A stretch of 20,047 bases of DNA, taken from assembly GCA_003427395.1 (NCBI GenBank), contig BFEA01000599.1, positions 453,979 to 474,025 on the forward strand, written 5' to 3'. The position numbers were made by a program, and so were the translations under genes. Every line of letters begins with the position of its first letter. The stretch's first letter is position 1. Below, piece after piece: positions 7,353-16,999 of the stretch. The notes beneath the pieces were generated by a model. It was not told where the DNA came from. It saw only the letters and a program-made list of their open reading frames with translations, and did not search any database. Source of the DNA: Chara braunii (Eukaryota; Streptophyta; Charophyceae; Charales; Characeae).

Positions 7353-7850
7353 CTAAAACGCTGCAGCAGAGCATCCAAGGTTGATAGCAAACCGCTCTAC
7401 TCGATAATCCGAAGCGAGCCCAAGATCAACAACAGGAAAAACATGATCTCTTCTCTCCACGGCAGCAACTCCGTGTCGACGCAACAAGAAGATGCGAATC
7501 TTCCAATTCACCGTACGCTCCATGTCAACAGCCACCCTCCCATGCATCATACATCGACAACCCACAATGTTCCGTATCAAAGCCAGGGGGTCGCCCCCTG
7601 ACAAGTTCCATATTAGGTATATATGGAAGGCTCGCACCCTGNNCGTCAACCACCCCCACATGCCACTCTCCTTCCAAGGCTGACAAGGATTCCCGGGCTT
7701 CTCCAGCAAAAGTCCCGACCAAGGCGAGCTAAAACCGAGGTGTTTCACCACCATCGCGGAACCTGCACCATTGCGCCCATGCGCCCTAACTCCCCGCAGC
7801 GCTCCCTTGTTCGTGCCCTCAGCAAATTCTGGAAGGCGAGGCCAACACAC
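7353..7850 (-). CDS. Hypothetical protein in retroposon 5' region
   Basis: A 165-codon frame starts 55 bases inside the retroposon's 5' end and ends at a TAG. I recognise no domain. The C-terminal half (about residues 80-165) has mixed polar and hydrophobic residues typical of a real protein, including a GGDPLALIRN stretch and a segment RRDHVFPVVDLGL. There is no zinc knuckle, AP endonuclease or reverse transcriptase motif. One codon contains N. It could be the remnant of an ORF1-type protein of a related LINE, or host sequence picked up by the element. Because the insert lies in a clean TSD unit, the ORF belongs to the element and not to a host gene. Coding status is uncertain. Confidence 0.4.
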   Translation of the reverse strand: MCWPRLPEFAEGTNKGALRGVRAHGRNGAGSAMVVKHLGFSSPWSGLLLEKPGNPCQPWKESGMWGWLTXRVRAFHIYLIWNLSGGDPLALIRNIVGCRCMMHGRVAVDMERTVNWKIRIFLLRRHGVAAVERRDHVFPVVDLGLASDYRVERFAINLGCSAAAF

Positions 7851-7905
7851 GTTGACCTCACCGAGCGATCCTCCACTGCGCGAGCCTTTTCAGAGCAAAG
7901 CATAA

Positions 7906-7921
7906 TATCTCGTCTCATTCT
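7906..7921. repeat. Target-site duplication, right copy
   Basis: Identical over 16 bases to 6097-6112. It marks the 5' end of the minus-strand retroposon; the next base (7922) diverges from the T-run on the other side. Confidence 0.92.
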
Positions 7922-8019
7922 GTCTGGACACGATCTTGATTATTGGTAATCATCAGTAATTGACATACATCTGGACTTGCATTGCTGATAAATGTCTTCA
8001 CGATCTGGGTTCATTACAA

Positions 8020-8203
8020 TATATATAATATATAAAATAAAAAATGAATAATAAAAATAAAAATAATAAATAATAAATAATAAAAAATAATCATAATAAC
8101 AAAAATAAGAATAAAAAATAAAAAAATAAAAAGTAAAAATAAATATTAGAAATAAAAATTAATAATGAAATAAAACAAGTAAAACTTAAATCATAAATGC
8201 AAT
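8020..8203. repeat. AT-rich TAA/ATAAA simple sequence
   Basis: A long imperfect array of AATAAA and TAATAA units almost without G or C. It resembles 9640-10010, so the second retroposon may have inserted into one AT-rich tract and split it. Confidence 0.8.
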
Positions 8204-8329
8204 TTTTTTTTTTTTTTTTTTTTTGAAAAGGCAACTGGGAACCGGGTCCCGCGTCCCTTATATTTCAATAAGCCAGGAAACGGGCCTGGCATCCCTCACA
8301 AAAGGAAGGTGCCCCCGTCGAAGGGCGAG

Positions 8330-9040
8330 ACATCACCCGTCAAGCCCTAAGATTGGACCACTGTGTCACTGCAAACCCTAAGATCTGAAAAAAATACTAA
8401 CAAATAGCTGCGAACCCCGATCATCCAACCCTAAACACACGGCAGATTCAATAACAACAGCTAGTTTTTATGGACCAACAAAATCAACGGGCCAACATAA
8501 ACCTATTCTCATCACTACCTGCAATCCCAAAAACCTCACTCCGCATAACTGCGAAAGTCAGGTGTCCAACCCTAGTTTCCACCAACCATAAACTGACAAT
8601 CACCTACAAAATATCAATCCCACAATCTAACTATTTTCCTCACATAACAGCATTCCACGTCCAAAGCTACCACAATTTCTACAATCATTGAAAACATAAT
8701 TCCTATTATCTGGAAAGAATACAAAAGGCTGCATACGTAGACCGAGCCCTAATTTCAACAAAAAGTACTAGTTATTTACTATTTTTATGGCCAAACCTAG
8801 AAACTAAAAAATAGCTTACAAACACGGTAGGTTCAATAACTACAGCTAGTTTCTATTGGCCAACAAAAACAACGATCGTTCAATACATAATCCCTATTGT
8901 CTTCAAAGAACAGAAAAGGCAGCAGACGTAAAGCAAGCCCTATTTTAAACAACAAAACGCTAACAAAATACTATTTCTATCACAATAACAGCAACTAGTT
9001 TCTGTAGCACAACAAAATCAAGAAAGCAGCATAACTCGTG
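8330..9040. repeat. Diverged ~200-bp tandem repeats (A/C-rich)
   Basis: Phrases recur with substitutions. ACAGCTAGTTTTTATGGACC (from about 8457) matches ACAGCTAGTTTCTATTGGCC (from about 8842) and CAGCAACTAGTTTCTGTAGC (from about 8990). AAAAGGCTGCATACGTAGACCGAGCCC (about 8720) matches AAAAGGCAGCAGACGTAAAGCAAGCCC (about 8914), a shift of roughly 195-200 bp. AACCCTAA (telo-box-like) words occur near 8376 and 8427, but there is no telomeric array. Confidence 0.55.
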
Positions 9041-9198
9041 CAGTCAGCTCCATCGCACCGCGACACTCTATCGTTATGCAGCTCTGGCAAATTTTCGCCG
9101 CAGGCCGCCCACAATCGCTCGTAGACAGGATAACCCCGCAGCATCTCCATATCAAAGACCGAAGGACTAAGCCCTCGATCAGTTCCATCAGGTGTTAA
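8995..9198 (-). pseudogene. Coding-like fragment, unrecognised
   Basis: A minus-strand frame is open for about 67 codons between a TGA at 9199-9201 and a TAG at 8995-8997, without a leading ATG. It reads as plausible protein, for example PSVFDMEMLRGYPVYERLW and ENLPELHNDRVSRC. I do not recognise the family. It lies in the presumed 5' part of the second retroposon, as the 165-codon ORF does in the first, so it may be the remnant of an element protein. Confidence 0.3.
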
Positions 9199-9199
9199 T

Positions 9200-9639
9200 C
9201 AATCATAAACCAACTGAAACTCTGGCAAATTGCAATGCTCGGATCCCGCCCGTCGAACGTCCACACGTCTGCCACCATCCTTCCTCGTCCGAACAGGATT
9301 ACTAACCCCAGTTAGCCGGGACTGGCCCATGGCAAGGGCTCTTCAGACCCTCTTGCAGCATGTCCCTCTTAGTGCCCACACACTCGATCCCCCACACTCC
9401 CACCACCCCAGCAACAAGCTCTGGCTCGGCACCACCATCTTTTTGACAGCACCCGTCCGATCCCCCGTTGCCCAATCATCACCCCCGACGGCGCTGACGC
9501 TGAGACAGTGTAGCGACATCAACAAAAATTAGAAACATGCGCCTTGCGCCCAACGCCCCGGCCAGCTTTCGCAGCACTGCACTAACGCAGCGTTAACGCA
9601 GCCCAGCGCGCCGTGGAGTGGTCCTTTATTCCTAAAGTC
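9200..9639. other. C-rich non-coding stretch
   Basis: The composition resembles the 5' part of the first retroposon. A 100-codon plus frame and a 60-codon minus frame overlap here, neither with a recognisable domain. It may belong to the second retroposon. Confidence 0.35.
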
Positions 9640-10010
9640 TTTTTTAATACCTTCTCATTAATATTAAGCAAAGAAAAAATTCAAATACAAATTCAAATAA
9701 CTAAAGCTAAAATTTAAAATTAAAAAAAAAATATATATATATATATATGATAAAAAATAATAAGAAAATAAAAATTAAATTATAAAAAAAATAAAATTAA
9801 TAAAAAGATAAATATAATAATTTAACAAAAATAATAATAAAAGTAAATAATACAAAAATAAATAAGATAAGTAAATAAATTCGTTAAAGCAACACCATTG
9901 AAGTATATTTGCATAATAAAGCAAAACATAATATATAGAAAAACAAAACTCCTCGTATAACAAGTTATGGGATACAAAAATAAAACTGATACAACAATAC
10001 ATCATACCGG
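9640..10010. repeat. AT-rich tract with (AT)9
   Basis: Almost pure A/T sequence with AATAA and ATAAA units and an AT dinucleotide run at 9731-9748. Phe/Tyr/Leu-rich frames on the minus strand are compositional. Confidence 0.85.
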
Positions 10011-10282
10011 AAGCCTGTCATGGTCAGCTACCCAACCCACAAATTGAAACGTTGCATTCAAACTCGTTTTCTAATAGTCCCGACAAAATCATCGTGTCGA
10101 TTTAGGTCTCAATTCCATGGGCTGCGAAGGACTTTTTTGTGGAAAAAGGGGAGAATGCTGAGTTGGAACCAAAGACTGCTCGGGGTGTATAGGACAGCCA
10201 ATTGAAAATCGTTCTTCATCGGGCTTTCTGTTGTTGGGTAAGGATCTCATGACAAAAGAATCGTGAGGACTACTGCTTAACA
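10011..10282 (+). other. Probable 5' UTR of the LINE
   Basis: A 270-bp segment of ordinary composition lies between the AT-rich tract and the first ORF of the LINE. It has no ORF of note. Its left edge, where AT-rich DNA ends, is the likely 5' limit of the element. No target-site duplication was found to prove it. Confidence 0.4.
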
Positions 10283-12183
10283 ATGGCAGGTCAGTCACAA
10301 GACGAATTGGGGACTATGCTCCGGAATTGTTTTTTAATAGGAGTAGAGGATGCAGATAGGCCAGGTCAGTACATAACCACCTCACGAGACCCTAAAGAGA
10401 AGGATACGGTTATGGTGGATATACTCCCACAGGCGGCGGGTCTCACAGTGGATTACCTCCTCCGACATGTGGTCATGATCGTTTTTAAGGGTCCGGGTGC
10501 CGATGTTGCCTTTGCCCAGAAAGAGGAATGATGAGACCCGTGGAGGAAGGTTGGGATCTCTCAATGGCTCAAGGGCATAAGGGCAAAATCATACCAGAGG
10601 GGTCGAATATGATTTCGTATCTTGCCCCCAATCATGCCCTGCGTGATTGGATAATAAATACGCTCAAAAGTGAGCAGCACGTGACGGTGGGTGGTAAATT
10701 ATGTGAAGTACAATATCGCCCATGGGCAACACCGAAAGAGCAAGCTACAGTGAGAGATGATGTGCAACCACAACGATTTTGGATTCGAGTTCTTAGAGTC
10801 TCATTTTCGGCGATGCCCTTTCTTGAGGCGGCAATCAAGAAAGAGTATGGCCAAATCTTGAAGACATACCTGCTGGAACAGAACAAATCCGCCCCGCGTC
10901 TTCTAAATCGTCGATATGATCTCCTTCCTCCGATGAGGCACAAGGTGCAAAAAATTTTCAAATTCCACACTCCGGACGGGTGACATAAATTGGAGGTGGC
11001 AACCCAGGACACTCCTTGGTGTTTGGTGTGTAGATGGTACGGCCACAAAAACACAGACGATGATTTCCCCAAAAAATATAGATCTAAGGACAAAGGGGTG
11101 ACATCGTATGCACGTGTGGTTGGACGAGGAACAACACCGGCGGGCCCTTCTGGGACCCCGTTTGGCGATCGTCCCAAGGGACCAGAGGCCCCATCTGGCT
11201 CCGCAGCTGCAGAACCAGCTGGAGGGCCTGCAATACCTCAACCTCAGTCGGAAGATTGGCCCGCTGGGCCCGCCGCAACCGGGGAATCCCTGGGAAGTGG
11301 CGAGGCGGGGCCTGCAACTATAACATTGGACGGTGCTGGGACCACGACCCAGACAGAACAGCAAAATCAACAAGAAAAGGAAATCTGCCAAGATGAAACA
11401 GACGGGGTTGATACTGATGATTTCCGCACTGGACCAGAGGTTGATATGCCATTACACAAAGACATTTGTCCGCTGCAAAGGAGGAAAGCATTAGCTGATG
11501 GGCCCAAATCGGACCCGCAGTCATATAGCCGCCCTAGGAATGGTGGGAAGAGCACGGCCGACCAGCAAAGAGACAAACGGGTAAAAGCGAGTTGGGCTGA
11601 TGTTTTGGATGATGACCTCTCGGTTGTGGCCTACAAGTTGCACGACCCGAATCCCGATCGCAGCAACGTGCCTCAGTGTTTCCGGCTGATATATTGAAGG
11701 TCATGGCGGAGGGTCAACCTTGTGTTGTAGTACCTTTGATATTCCTGGCGGAGGACGGCTTGCTCAATCTTCTGGCCAATACTGGAGAAGGAGAAAAACT
11801 CAGCATCCCGCACTTTCAGCTCTTCGAGGACCCAAAGCCGGACGTGGTTATGCGCGTGAGGTGACAAAATGGCCCAGACCTTTCCCCAGGTGGAGTGGGT
11901 GCGACTGACCCCGACCACGGATCAGGGCAGGAAAGACATTTTTTTCCCTTTGATTGACGCGGTGGTTAACCCGGAAGCAAAGGCGCATCCGGCACTGTCT
12001 TCCATCAGATAACTACCGTTGACTCTTTTGCAGAATCCCGCGAGCCAAACATTGGCTGACACAGTTGTGTATGATGTGTGGACGGCGGCGTTGGTCCATC
12101 AGCTGGATGGTCATCTTCCTTGGCACAAAAGTCTTTTCTCCAAACATTTTCTGGAACTGAAATGTACACAGTGGGACCAATGA
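10283..12183 (+). pseudogene. LINE ORF1 (Gag-like RNA-binding protein), broken
   Basis: This starts at ATG 10283, the first good start after the 5' UTR, and would be about 630 codons. In related elements ORF1 protein coats the element RNA. Breaks: a frameshift near 10525, TGA at 10981-10983, a frameshift near 11690, a further shift around the TGA at 11862-11864, and TAA at 12010-12012; the last frame ends at TGA 12181-12183. The N-terminal 230 residues look like a folded domain (WIRVLRVSFSAMPFLEAAI may be a strand-helix unit). A zinc-knuckle-like CLVCRWYGH lies at about 11024-11050, but the final Cys position reads Asp. A Pro/Gly/Ala-rich linker follows, then a C-terminal segment with LADTVVYDVWTAALVHQLDG. 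Assignment rests on position and the knuckle; plant L1 ORF1 proteins have a similar plan. Confidence 0.75.
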
Positions 12184-12195
12184 ATATAAAAAATC

Positions 12196-15100
12196 ATGGA
12201 CAAAATAAGGATTGCAACCTGGAATGTAAGGGGACTGGGCTCTCGACGAGTGGCGGTAAAGAGAGCCTACATAAAGACCTTGGTTCGGAATCGAGGAATA
12301 CATATCCTTTTGCTGCAAGAAACGAAGTTGGACGACCGAGCTATTGCAGAACAGATGGGGTGGTGGTCTGGCCAGCAGTTTTGGGCCCCCTCCCAGGGCA
12401 CTAGGGGAGGGGTGGCCATTTTGCTTGCCAGGACATTCCCCTTTCGAATTACTGACTATTATTGGGATCATAATGGCCATTGGGTCTGGATAAGGTTTGA
12501 GGTGGGACAGCAACACTAGGCTGTGTTTAATGTGTATGCTCATGTCCATTGCCCCCGAAGGATTGATCTGTTTCGTTCTCTCCCCTAGCTACTACCGGAT
12601 GTTGGGGGGAGAATGGAACACAACAATCCTTCCAGGCCTAGACTCTCTTCAATCGGCACCCCTCTCTGTAGATGCAATCCGTTTGACAGACTTCTTGCAC
12701 ACAAATAATTTTACTGATGCTTACCAAACACTGCACCCCGTTGACCGCTCCTATACTTGGTTCGCAACGGGGGGGGCGCACCAGCAATATCTTCCGAGAA
12801 GTAGAATAGACATATTTTTCATATCCGACACCCTGCTCACACGTCTGAGTAGATGTGTGGTGCTGCCCCAAGTTGGCTCGGAATATGTGTCGGTGCTCGT
12901 CGAGCTCTATCGAAATTGTACACTTAGGATAGTATATGAGCGTATTTCTTTGCCAGAATGGGTCATTTTGACTCCGAATTTTATAATTTTTTTCATAGAA
13001 TTTTGGACAAAATGGGCCTCGGCGCGATACCTCTTCGATGGTCCAGTGGAATGGCTGGTGGGGGGACTCAGAACGGTGATACGACGAGGAAAACTGATTC
13101 AAAAACTGTTGGCTCGTGTGCGGTGCTCCCAGATAACTGCGCTCAATCAGGAAATGGCAGACCTTATCGCCAGGGCCTCTCAACAACCTGTCAATGAACA
13201 AGACCTGATGTGTGCAATGGATGAACTTCGTCACTGCACAGTTCTTATAGGACTGCCAACAACAACAATCTTTTTGGATGCTTCGCCTCCGACGGAAATA
13301 CTTACTGGCATCATAACATTTATATATAAAAAAAGGGGACCCGACGAATGTGTGTAATTGGCGTCCAATCACTCTCATATCGGTGCTATATAAGTTACTT
13401 TCTAAGATCCTTGCACTCAAACTGCAGTCTATTCTGGCTGCTTTTTAATCCATTCGACTCAGACTGGCTTCCTTAAACACCGTCAAGGACTTGTTAATGT
13501 AATGATGGTTGAACAAGTAATAGAGATGGTGGGTCAGGGAAATGACCGGCTGACAGTACGGCTGATAGACCTTGAGAAAGCTTATGACAGGGTTGGTTGG
13601 GAATTTTTGCAAGTTGCCCTGGTCACATATGGTTTTGGACAAAAATTCAGAAATGTGGTACGGGCACTGCACAATGGTGCGGAGTTTAAATTGTTTGTCA
13701 ATGGCAAGCAGTCGGCCCTCATCTCACTTAGTAGATCGGTGATGCAGGGGTGCCCTGTAGCCCCATACCTTTACTTTTATATGTGGAAGTTATGCACTCA
13801 ATAATCCAAGCGAATCCACAAATTCCAGGTCCGTTGTTACCATCCGGAGAACGTTCTTCGCAGATGATTCTGTGGCCTTTACACCGATGTCTGACCAGAC
13901 TTTTTACTTGCTTAGAGATACAATCACATTGTTTTGCCATCAACTGGAAAAAATCTTCCTTGCTTATTCTGTCGGGGGTGGATCCCCCCGATCATTGGGG
14001 AATACGGGTGGTTACCCCGGTCCAGCATGAGAGATTGCTCAGACACTGTGTTTCGTTTGCTCCCCAAACAATGACAGATGCCTCTTTGGCTGTAGCTGCG
14101 GTGAGATCTGTGTTGGTTCCATGGACAAATCACAAAGGGGTTAGCTTGTATGGACGGTCGCTGGTGTTGAACAATGCAGTTTTTTCAACAATATGGTACT
14201 AAAGGGCAATCTTCCAGTTGGACGCATCAGATCAACAACTCATTAAGCAACTGGCCACACACTACTTGTGGAAAGAAGAAATGTCGTCGGCCTCGTACCT
14301 CCCCAAGGTGGCTTGGGAGGTAGTCATTCAACCTCAAAAGGAAGGCAGCTTGGCCATTTTGGACCCGCCCACCCAAATTGATGCGTTGTTGTCAAGATGG
14401 ATCCCATGGTCGATTTTTAATAGTCCGTTTGCTCCTTGGAGACAGATGGCGGAGGTTGTTTTTTTGGAAGTCTGGGGTTGGCGCTCTTTTCGGTATATAT
14501 GGCTAGCGGGCCAGCGGCTCTTAACACAGTATATTTACATAGGCATTTGCCACTAGGCATATGGGGAGGCATCATTCGGGCTTGGCGCCGTTGCGCCCCC
14601 TCCTTGTTGCCTCCACAAGTATTGTCAGATAGAATTCTGACACAACCACTGTTCAACAACCCGACGATCCTCACCCTGTAAGGAATTCCTTTCTCCTCCT
14701 TCGGACCGGGGGCCTTTGGAGACTCTTGGATGGCACGAGGAGTGGGGACTATAATAGACATTTGGGATATACACGAACGAGAATGGAGACCGTCCGAGGT
14801 TCTGGCACCGGTGTTGATAGGCTTGTGGCACCAGAACCAGCACCTTGTTGCGCTGCAACGAGCAACCCCACAACAATGGCGACACTGCCTGATATCAGGT
14901 TTATCCCTGCAACCTGGAGGTTGGTACAAGCAAACAGGAGACCGGGACCCACAATATTTGTGGCAAAGACAAAATATGCAAGAAATGGTGTGTTGGACAA
15001 CGGCCTCGTCCCCGCGTTCGTTGGGTCCGAAGATGCAGCCGACGAACAATCCTCCACCCTTGCCACAAGAAACTGAGCTGCAACCTGTGTGTGTTTTGGA

Positions 15101-15929
15101 GACTCCGAAGGGGAATCGCCCCTTTTGCCTGGCACATCCATCATATGCCCTGTCGGTGGATCCGAGGGATTGGGGTTGGATGGCGGATCCCCGAAAAATA
15201 GAACCGCTTTATCTTTATCAATATACCACAAAGTTGGGATATAACCTTATGAGACCTCGGACTGATTTCAACTGGACTGTGGCAAGAAGATGGATGGCCA
15301 GAGGGTGGATACAGGACACGCTTCTAAGACTCGTACCGGGCTTCTCGAAATATTGGAAACTGTTGTTGGATCTTCCGGTGGTCAAACAAGCGAGCCACTT
15401 ATGGCTTATCGCACACCTTATGGTGCCAACTGCTTCTTGGTGCGCTAGACGCACAACCAAAGTCACACCTTTGCGCAGTCTGTGCTCTGGAACGAGGATC
15501 GAGGACCTTCAACATATGTTGTTGCACTGTGAACTCACTCGACCTTTTTGGGAATGGTGGAGATCGGGATCAGTCCAGGTTCCTGACCCGGCAGACAGAT
15601 GGACTGATGAATTCATTCTTATTGGGGCTGTCACACAACATCATCAACTTAATGGGCCATTGACATTCCCCGAAGAGACCCTCCGAGGGTCTGTGTTATG
15701 GACACGTTGGACACTTAGGAACTCAATGATCCATAGAGGAGAGAGACTGACTCCGACAATGACAAGAGCGGAGGTCAAATTTGCTATCAAACAGACCATC
15801 TCAACAGAGTGGTCTCTCAAAATTCAAAAAAAAGGATATACATCAAAGGCACTGAAAACTTTCCTTCAACACCGGGATAGATTTCCTAACCTGTTCAAAG
15901 TGCAGCTACCTCAGGGTGCATGTTCTTAG
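12196..15929 (+). pseudogene. LINE ORF2 (AP endonuclease - reverse transcriptase), broken
   Basis: This starts at ATG 12196, 12 bases after ORF1. The endonuclease motifs are IRIATWNVRG, LLLQETKLDD and RGGVAILLAR (frame 1), then GGEWNTTI and RIDIFFISD (frame 2). The usual GGDWN reads GGEWN, and the catalytic SDH appears as SEY (in SEYVSVLVEL). The reverse transcriptase motifs are NWRPITLISVLYKLLSKIL (13356 on), TQTGFLKHRQG, LIDLEKAYDRVGWEFL (motif A), SVMQGCPVAP (motif B) and FFADDSVAFT (motif C, FADD at 13857-13868). The C-terminus (about 14436-15929) ends in a zinc-finger-like segment, LCSGTRIEDLQHMLLHC. About six frame changes occur between 12520 and 14450. In-frame stops include TAG 12517, TAG 12586, TAA 14200 and TAA 14679. 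The long open C-terminal frame (14730-15929) shows the decay is uneven. Confidence 0.92.
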
Positions 15930-16235
15930 GTTCAATTTTCAACCTTTTTCATCACATGGAAGTTGGGTAGATATAGTTTTTGCTTGCCTTTAATTGCTCT
16001 GTTGATTGTCCTTCCCCAGGTTTATTTTAGTACCAAGTAGATAGAGTTTTTTACCTTGTTTCTAATGGCTCTGCATGTTGTTTCTCTTTGGACTTCTTCT
16101 CGATTTCCTCTGGTAAATACATAAAGGGATTAGAGATGGTTTTCAGCAAAAGCTTAGTTAGAAGCAAATGTTATGGTTTGTTCTAGACTTCTCACTTGCT
16201 TTCTTTCCTTTCTCCTTTTGGACTCAACGACTCCT
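15930..16235 (+). other. LINE 3' UTR with 70-bp imperfect duplication
   Basis: GTAGATATAGTTTTTGCTTG (from 15967) recurs as GTAGATAGAGTTTTTTACCT (from 16037). The similarity continues through TAATTGCTCTGTTG versus TAATGGCTCTGCATG, giving a period of 70 bp. No coding potential is visible. Confidence 0.6.
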
Positions 16236-16439
16236 GATATGGGCTTGGCTGGTGATGCCTCGCTCAAGATCGGGAGTCGCCCGCATATATGTGACGGACA
16301 CTGTGCCCGTTTCCCGGTATGTATAAAACGTTAGTTAAAAAATAAAAAAAATAAAAAAAATAATTAAAAAAAAAAAACTCGCCGCCGTTTTACAAAAACG
16401 ACACACAACAAACACCGCCAAAAACACATGGCTATGCAT
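16236..16439. repeat. Exact 204-bp duplication, copy 1 (LINE 3' end)
   Basis: Identical to 16478-16681, including the lengths of the A-runs. It contains the LINE 3' tail motif, the A-rich tail and the first bases of the flank. It is separated from copy 2 only by the 38-bp adapter, so one copy is very probably artificial. Confidence 0.95.
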
Positions 16440-16477
16440 CTGTCTCTTATACACATCTAGATGTGTATAAGAGACAG
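16440..16477. other. Nextera mate-pair junction adapter (artefact)
   Basis: The 38 bases are CTGTCTCTTATACACATCT followed by its exact reverse complement. This is the Tn5 mosaic-end sequence in inverted repeat, as produced when tagmented fragments are circularised in mate-pair libraries. It is synthetic sequence left in the assembly and not a natural transposon. Confidence 0.98.
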
Positions 16478-16681
16478 GATATGGGCTTGGCTGGTGATGC
16501 CTCGCTCAAGATCGGGAGTCGCCCGCATATATGTGACGGACACTGTGCCCGTTTCCCGGTATGTATAAAACGTTAGTTAAAAAATAAAAAAAATAAAAAA
16601 AATAATTAAAAAAAAAAAACTCGCCGCCGTTTTACAAAAACGACACACAACAAACACCGCCAAAAACACATGGCTATGCAT
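16478..16681. repeat. Exact 204-bp duplication, copy 2
   Basis: Identical to 16236-16439. The most likely cause is a 204-bp tagmented fragment that was circularised and read across its junction, then merged by the assembler. Confidence 0.95.
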
Positions 16682-16999
16682 GTCCCCATCCTACGAGCTA
16701 AGCGCACACAGCTTAGTCTGCAAAGCACTGCAACACGAGACAAAGTAAACTTTGTAACGACGCTTCCAAACAAAATTATAGCCAACGTTTATCCAATACG
16801 ACAACCATCAAATACCACCAAAAACATGTGCCCACAAACTGTTCCTATTCTATGATCTTTAGAATGCACGGTATAGCCTGCAAACCACCATAACATAAAA
16901 CAAACTTAACCGAATAACACGACATCAAAAAAACAATCGTACCACCTACACCCCCCCCCTTTCAAAAAATGTGGCCATAACACACGAGATAGACAAGAT
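16682..16999. other. A/C-rich non-coding stretch with a diverged internal repeat
   Basis: The plus strand is rich in A and C, like 7000-7270 and 8330-9040. CCGCCAAAAACACATGGC (about 16657) and TAGTCTGCAAAGCAC recur about 150 bp later as CCACCAAAAACATGTGCC and TAGCCTGCAAACCAC. No gene is seen. It may be an old minus-strand retroposon of the same general kind. Confidence 0.35.

Larger units (their letters stand above)
6113..7905 (-). mobile_element. Minus-strand retroposon (~1.79 kb) with poly-A and 16-bp TSD
   Basis: Read on the minus strand, the element begins at 7905, ends in a poly-A tail (T-run about 6112-6130), and is flanked by a perfect 16-bp duplication. This is the hallmark of target-primed reverse transcription. 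It encodes no endonuclease or reverse transcriptase, so it is either non-autonomous or an internally deleted LINE derivative. Its parts in order are a 5' region with an unrecognised 165-codon ORF, a middle segment that is A/C-rich on the plus strand, three copies of a structured repeat, and a 3' tail with the GCCCGTTTCCCG motif in a hairpin. Five N bases (6763, 6778, 6782, 7642, 7643) show uncertain assembly. The exact TSD suggests fairly recent insertion. Confidence 0.85.
8204..9200 (-). mobile_element. Second minus-strand retroposon, right end unclear
   Basis: The minus-strand 3' end has a poly-A tail (T-run ending at 8224). Next to it, at 8272-8290, is the hairpin GCCAGG, AAACGGG, CCTGGC, with the same loop as in the first retroposon, followed by the same CCTCACAAAA-type sequence. 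Plus-strand A/C-rich DNA follows, containing diverged tandem repeats, then a coding-like minus-strand fragment. No TSD could be found, so the 5' boundary is unknown and could lie as far as about 9630. No reverse transcriptase motif is present. Confidence 0.6.
10283..16375 (+). mobile_element. Full-length but decayed LINE (plant-L1-like)
   Basis: A non-LTR retrotransposon with ORF1, a 12-bp gap, ORF2 (AP endonuclease, reverse transcriptase, C-terminal zinc finger), a 3' UTR and an A-rich tail at about 16336-16379. No RNase H domain or LTR is seen. Both ORFs carry several frameshifts and in-frame stops, so this copy cannot make working protein. The order of domains and the plant-type C-terminal HX4C motif fit the L1 clade as found in streptophytes. 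The 3' tail motif GCCCGTTTCCCGG (16305-16317) is shared with the two minus-strand retroposons. The 3' end is disturbed by an assembly artefact. Confidence 0.9.

Noticed and set aside
8376-8436. AACCCTAA words as a telomeric remnant
   Set aside because: Only scattered single words, no tandem array.
16440-16477. Perfect 38-bp inverted repeat, at first sight a Tn5-like insertion sequence end
   Set aside because: It is exactly two mosaic ends joined head to head as in a mate-pair library junction, inside an exact duplication; technical, not biological.
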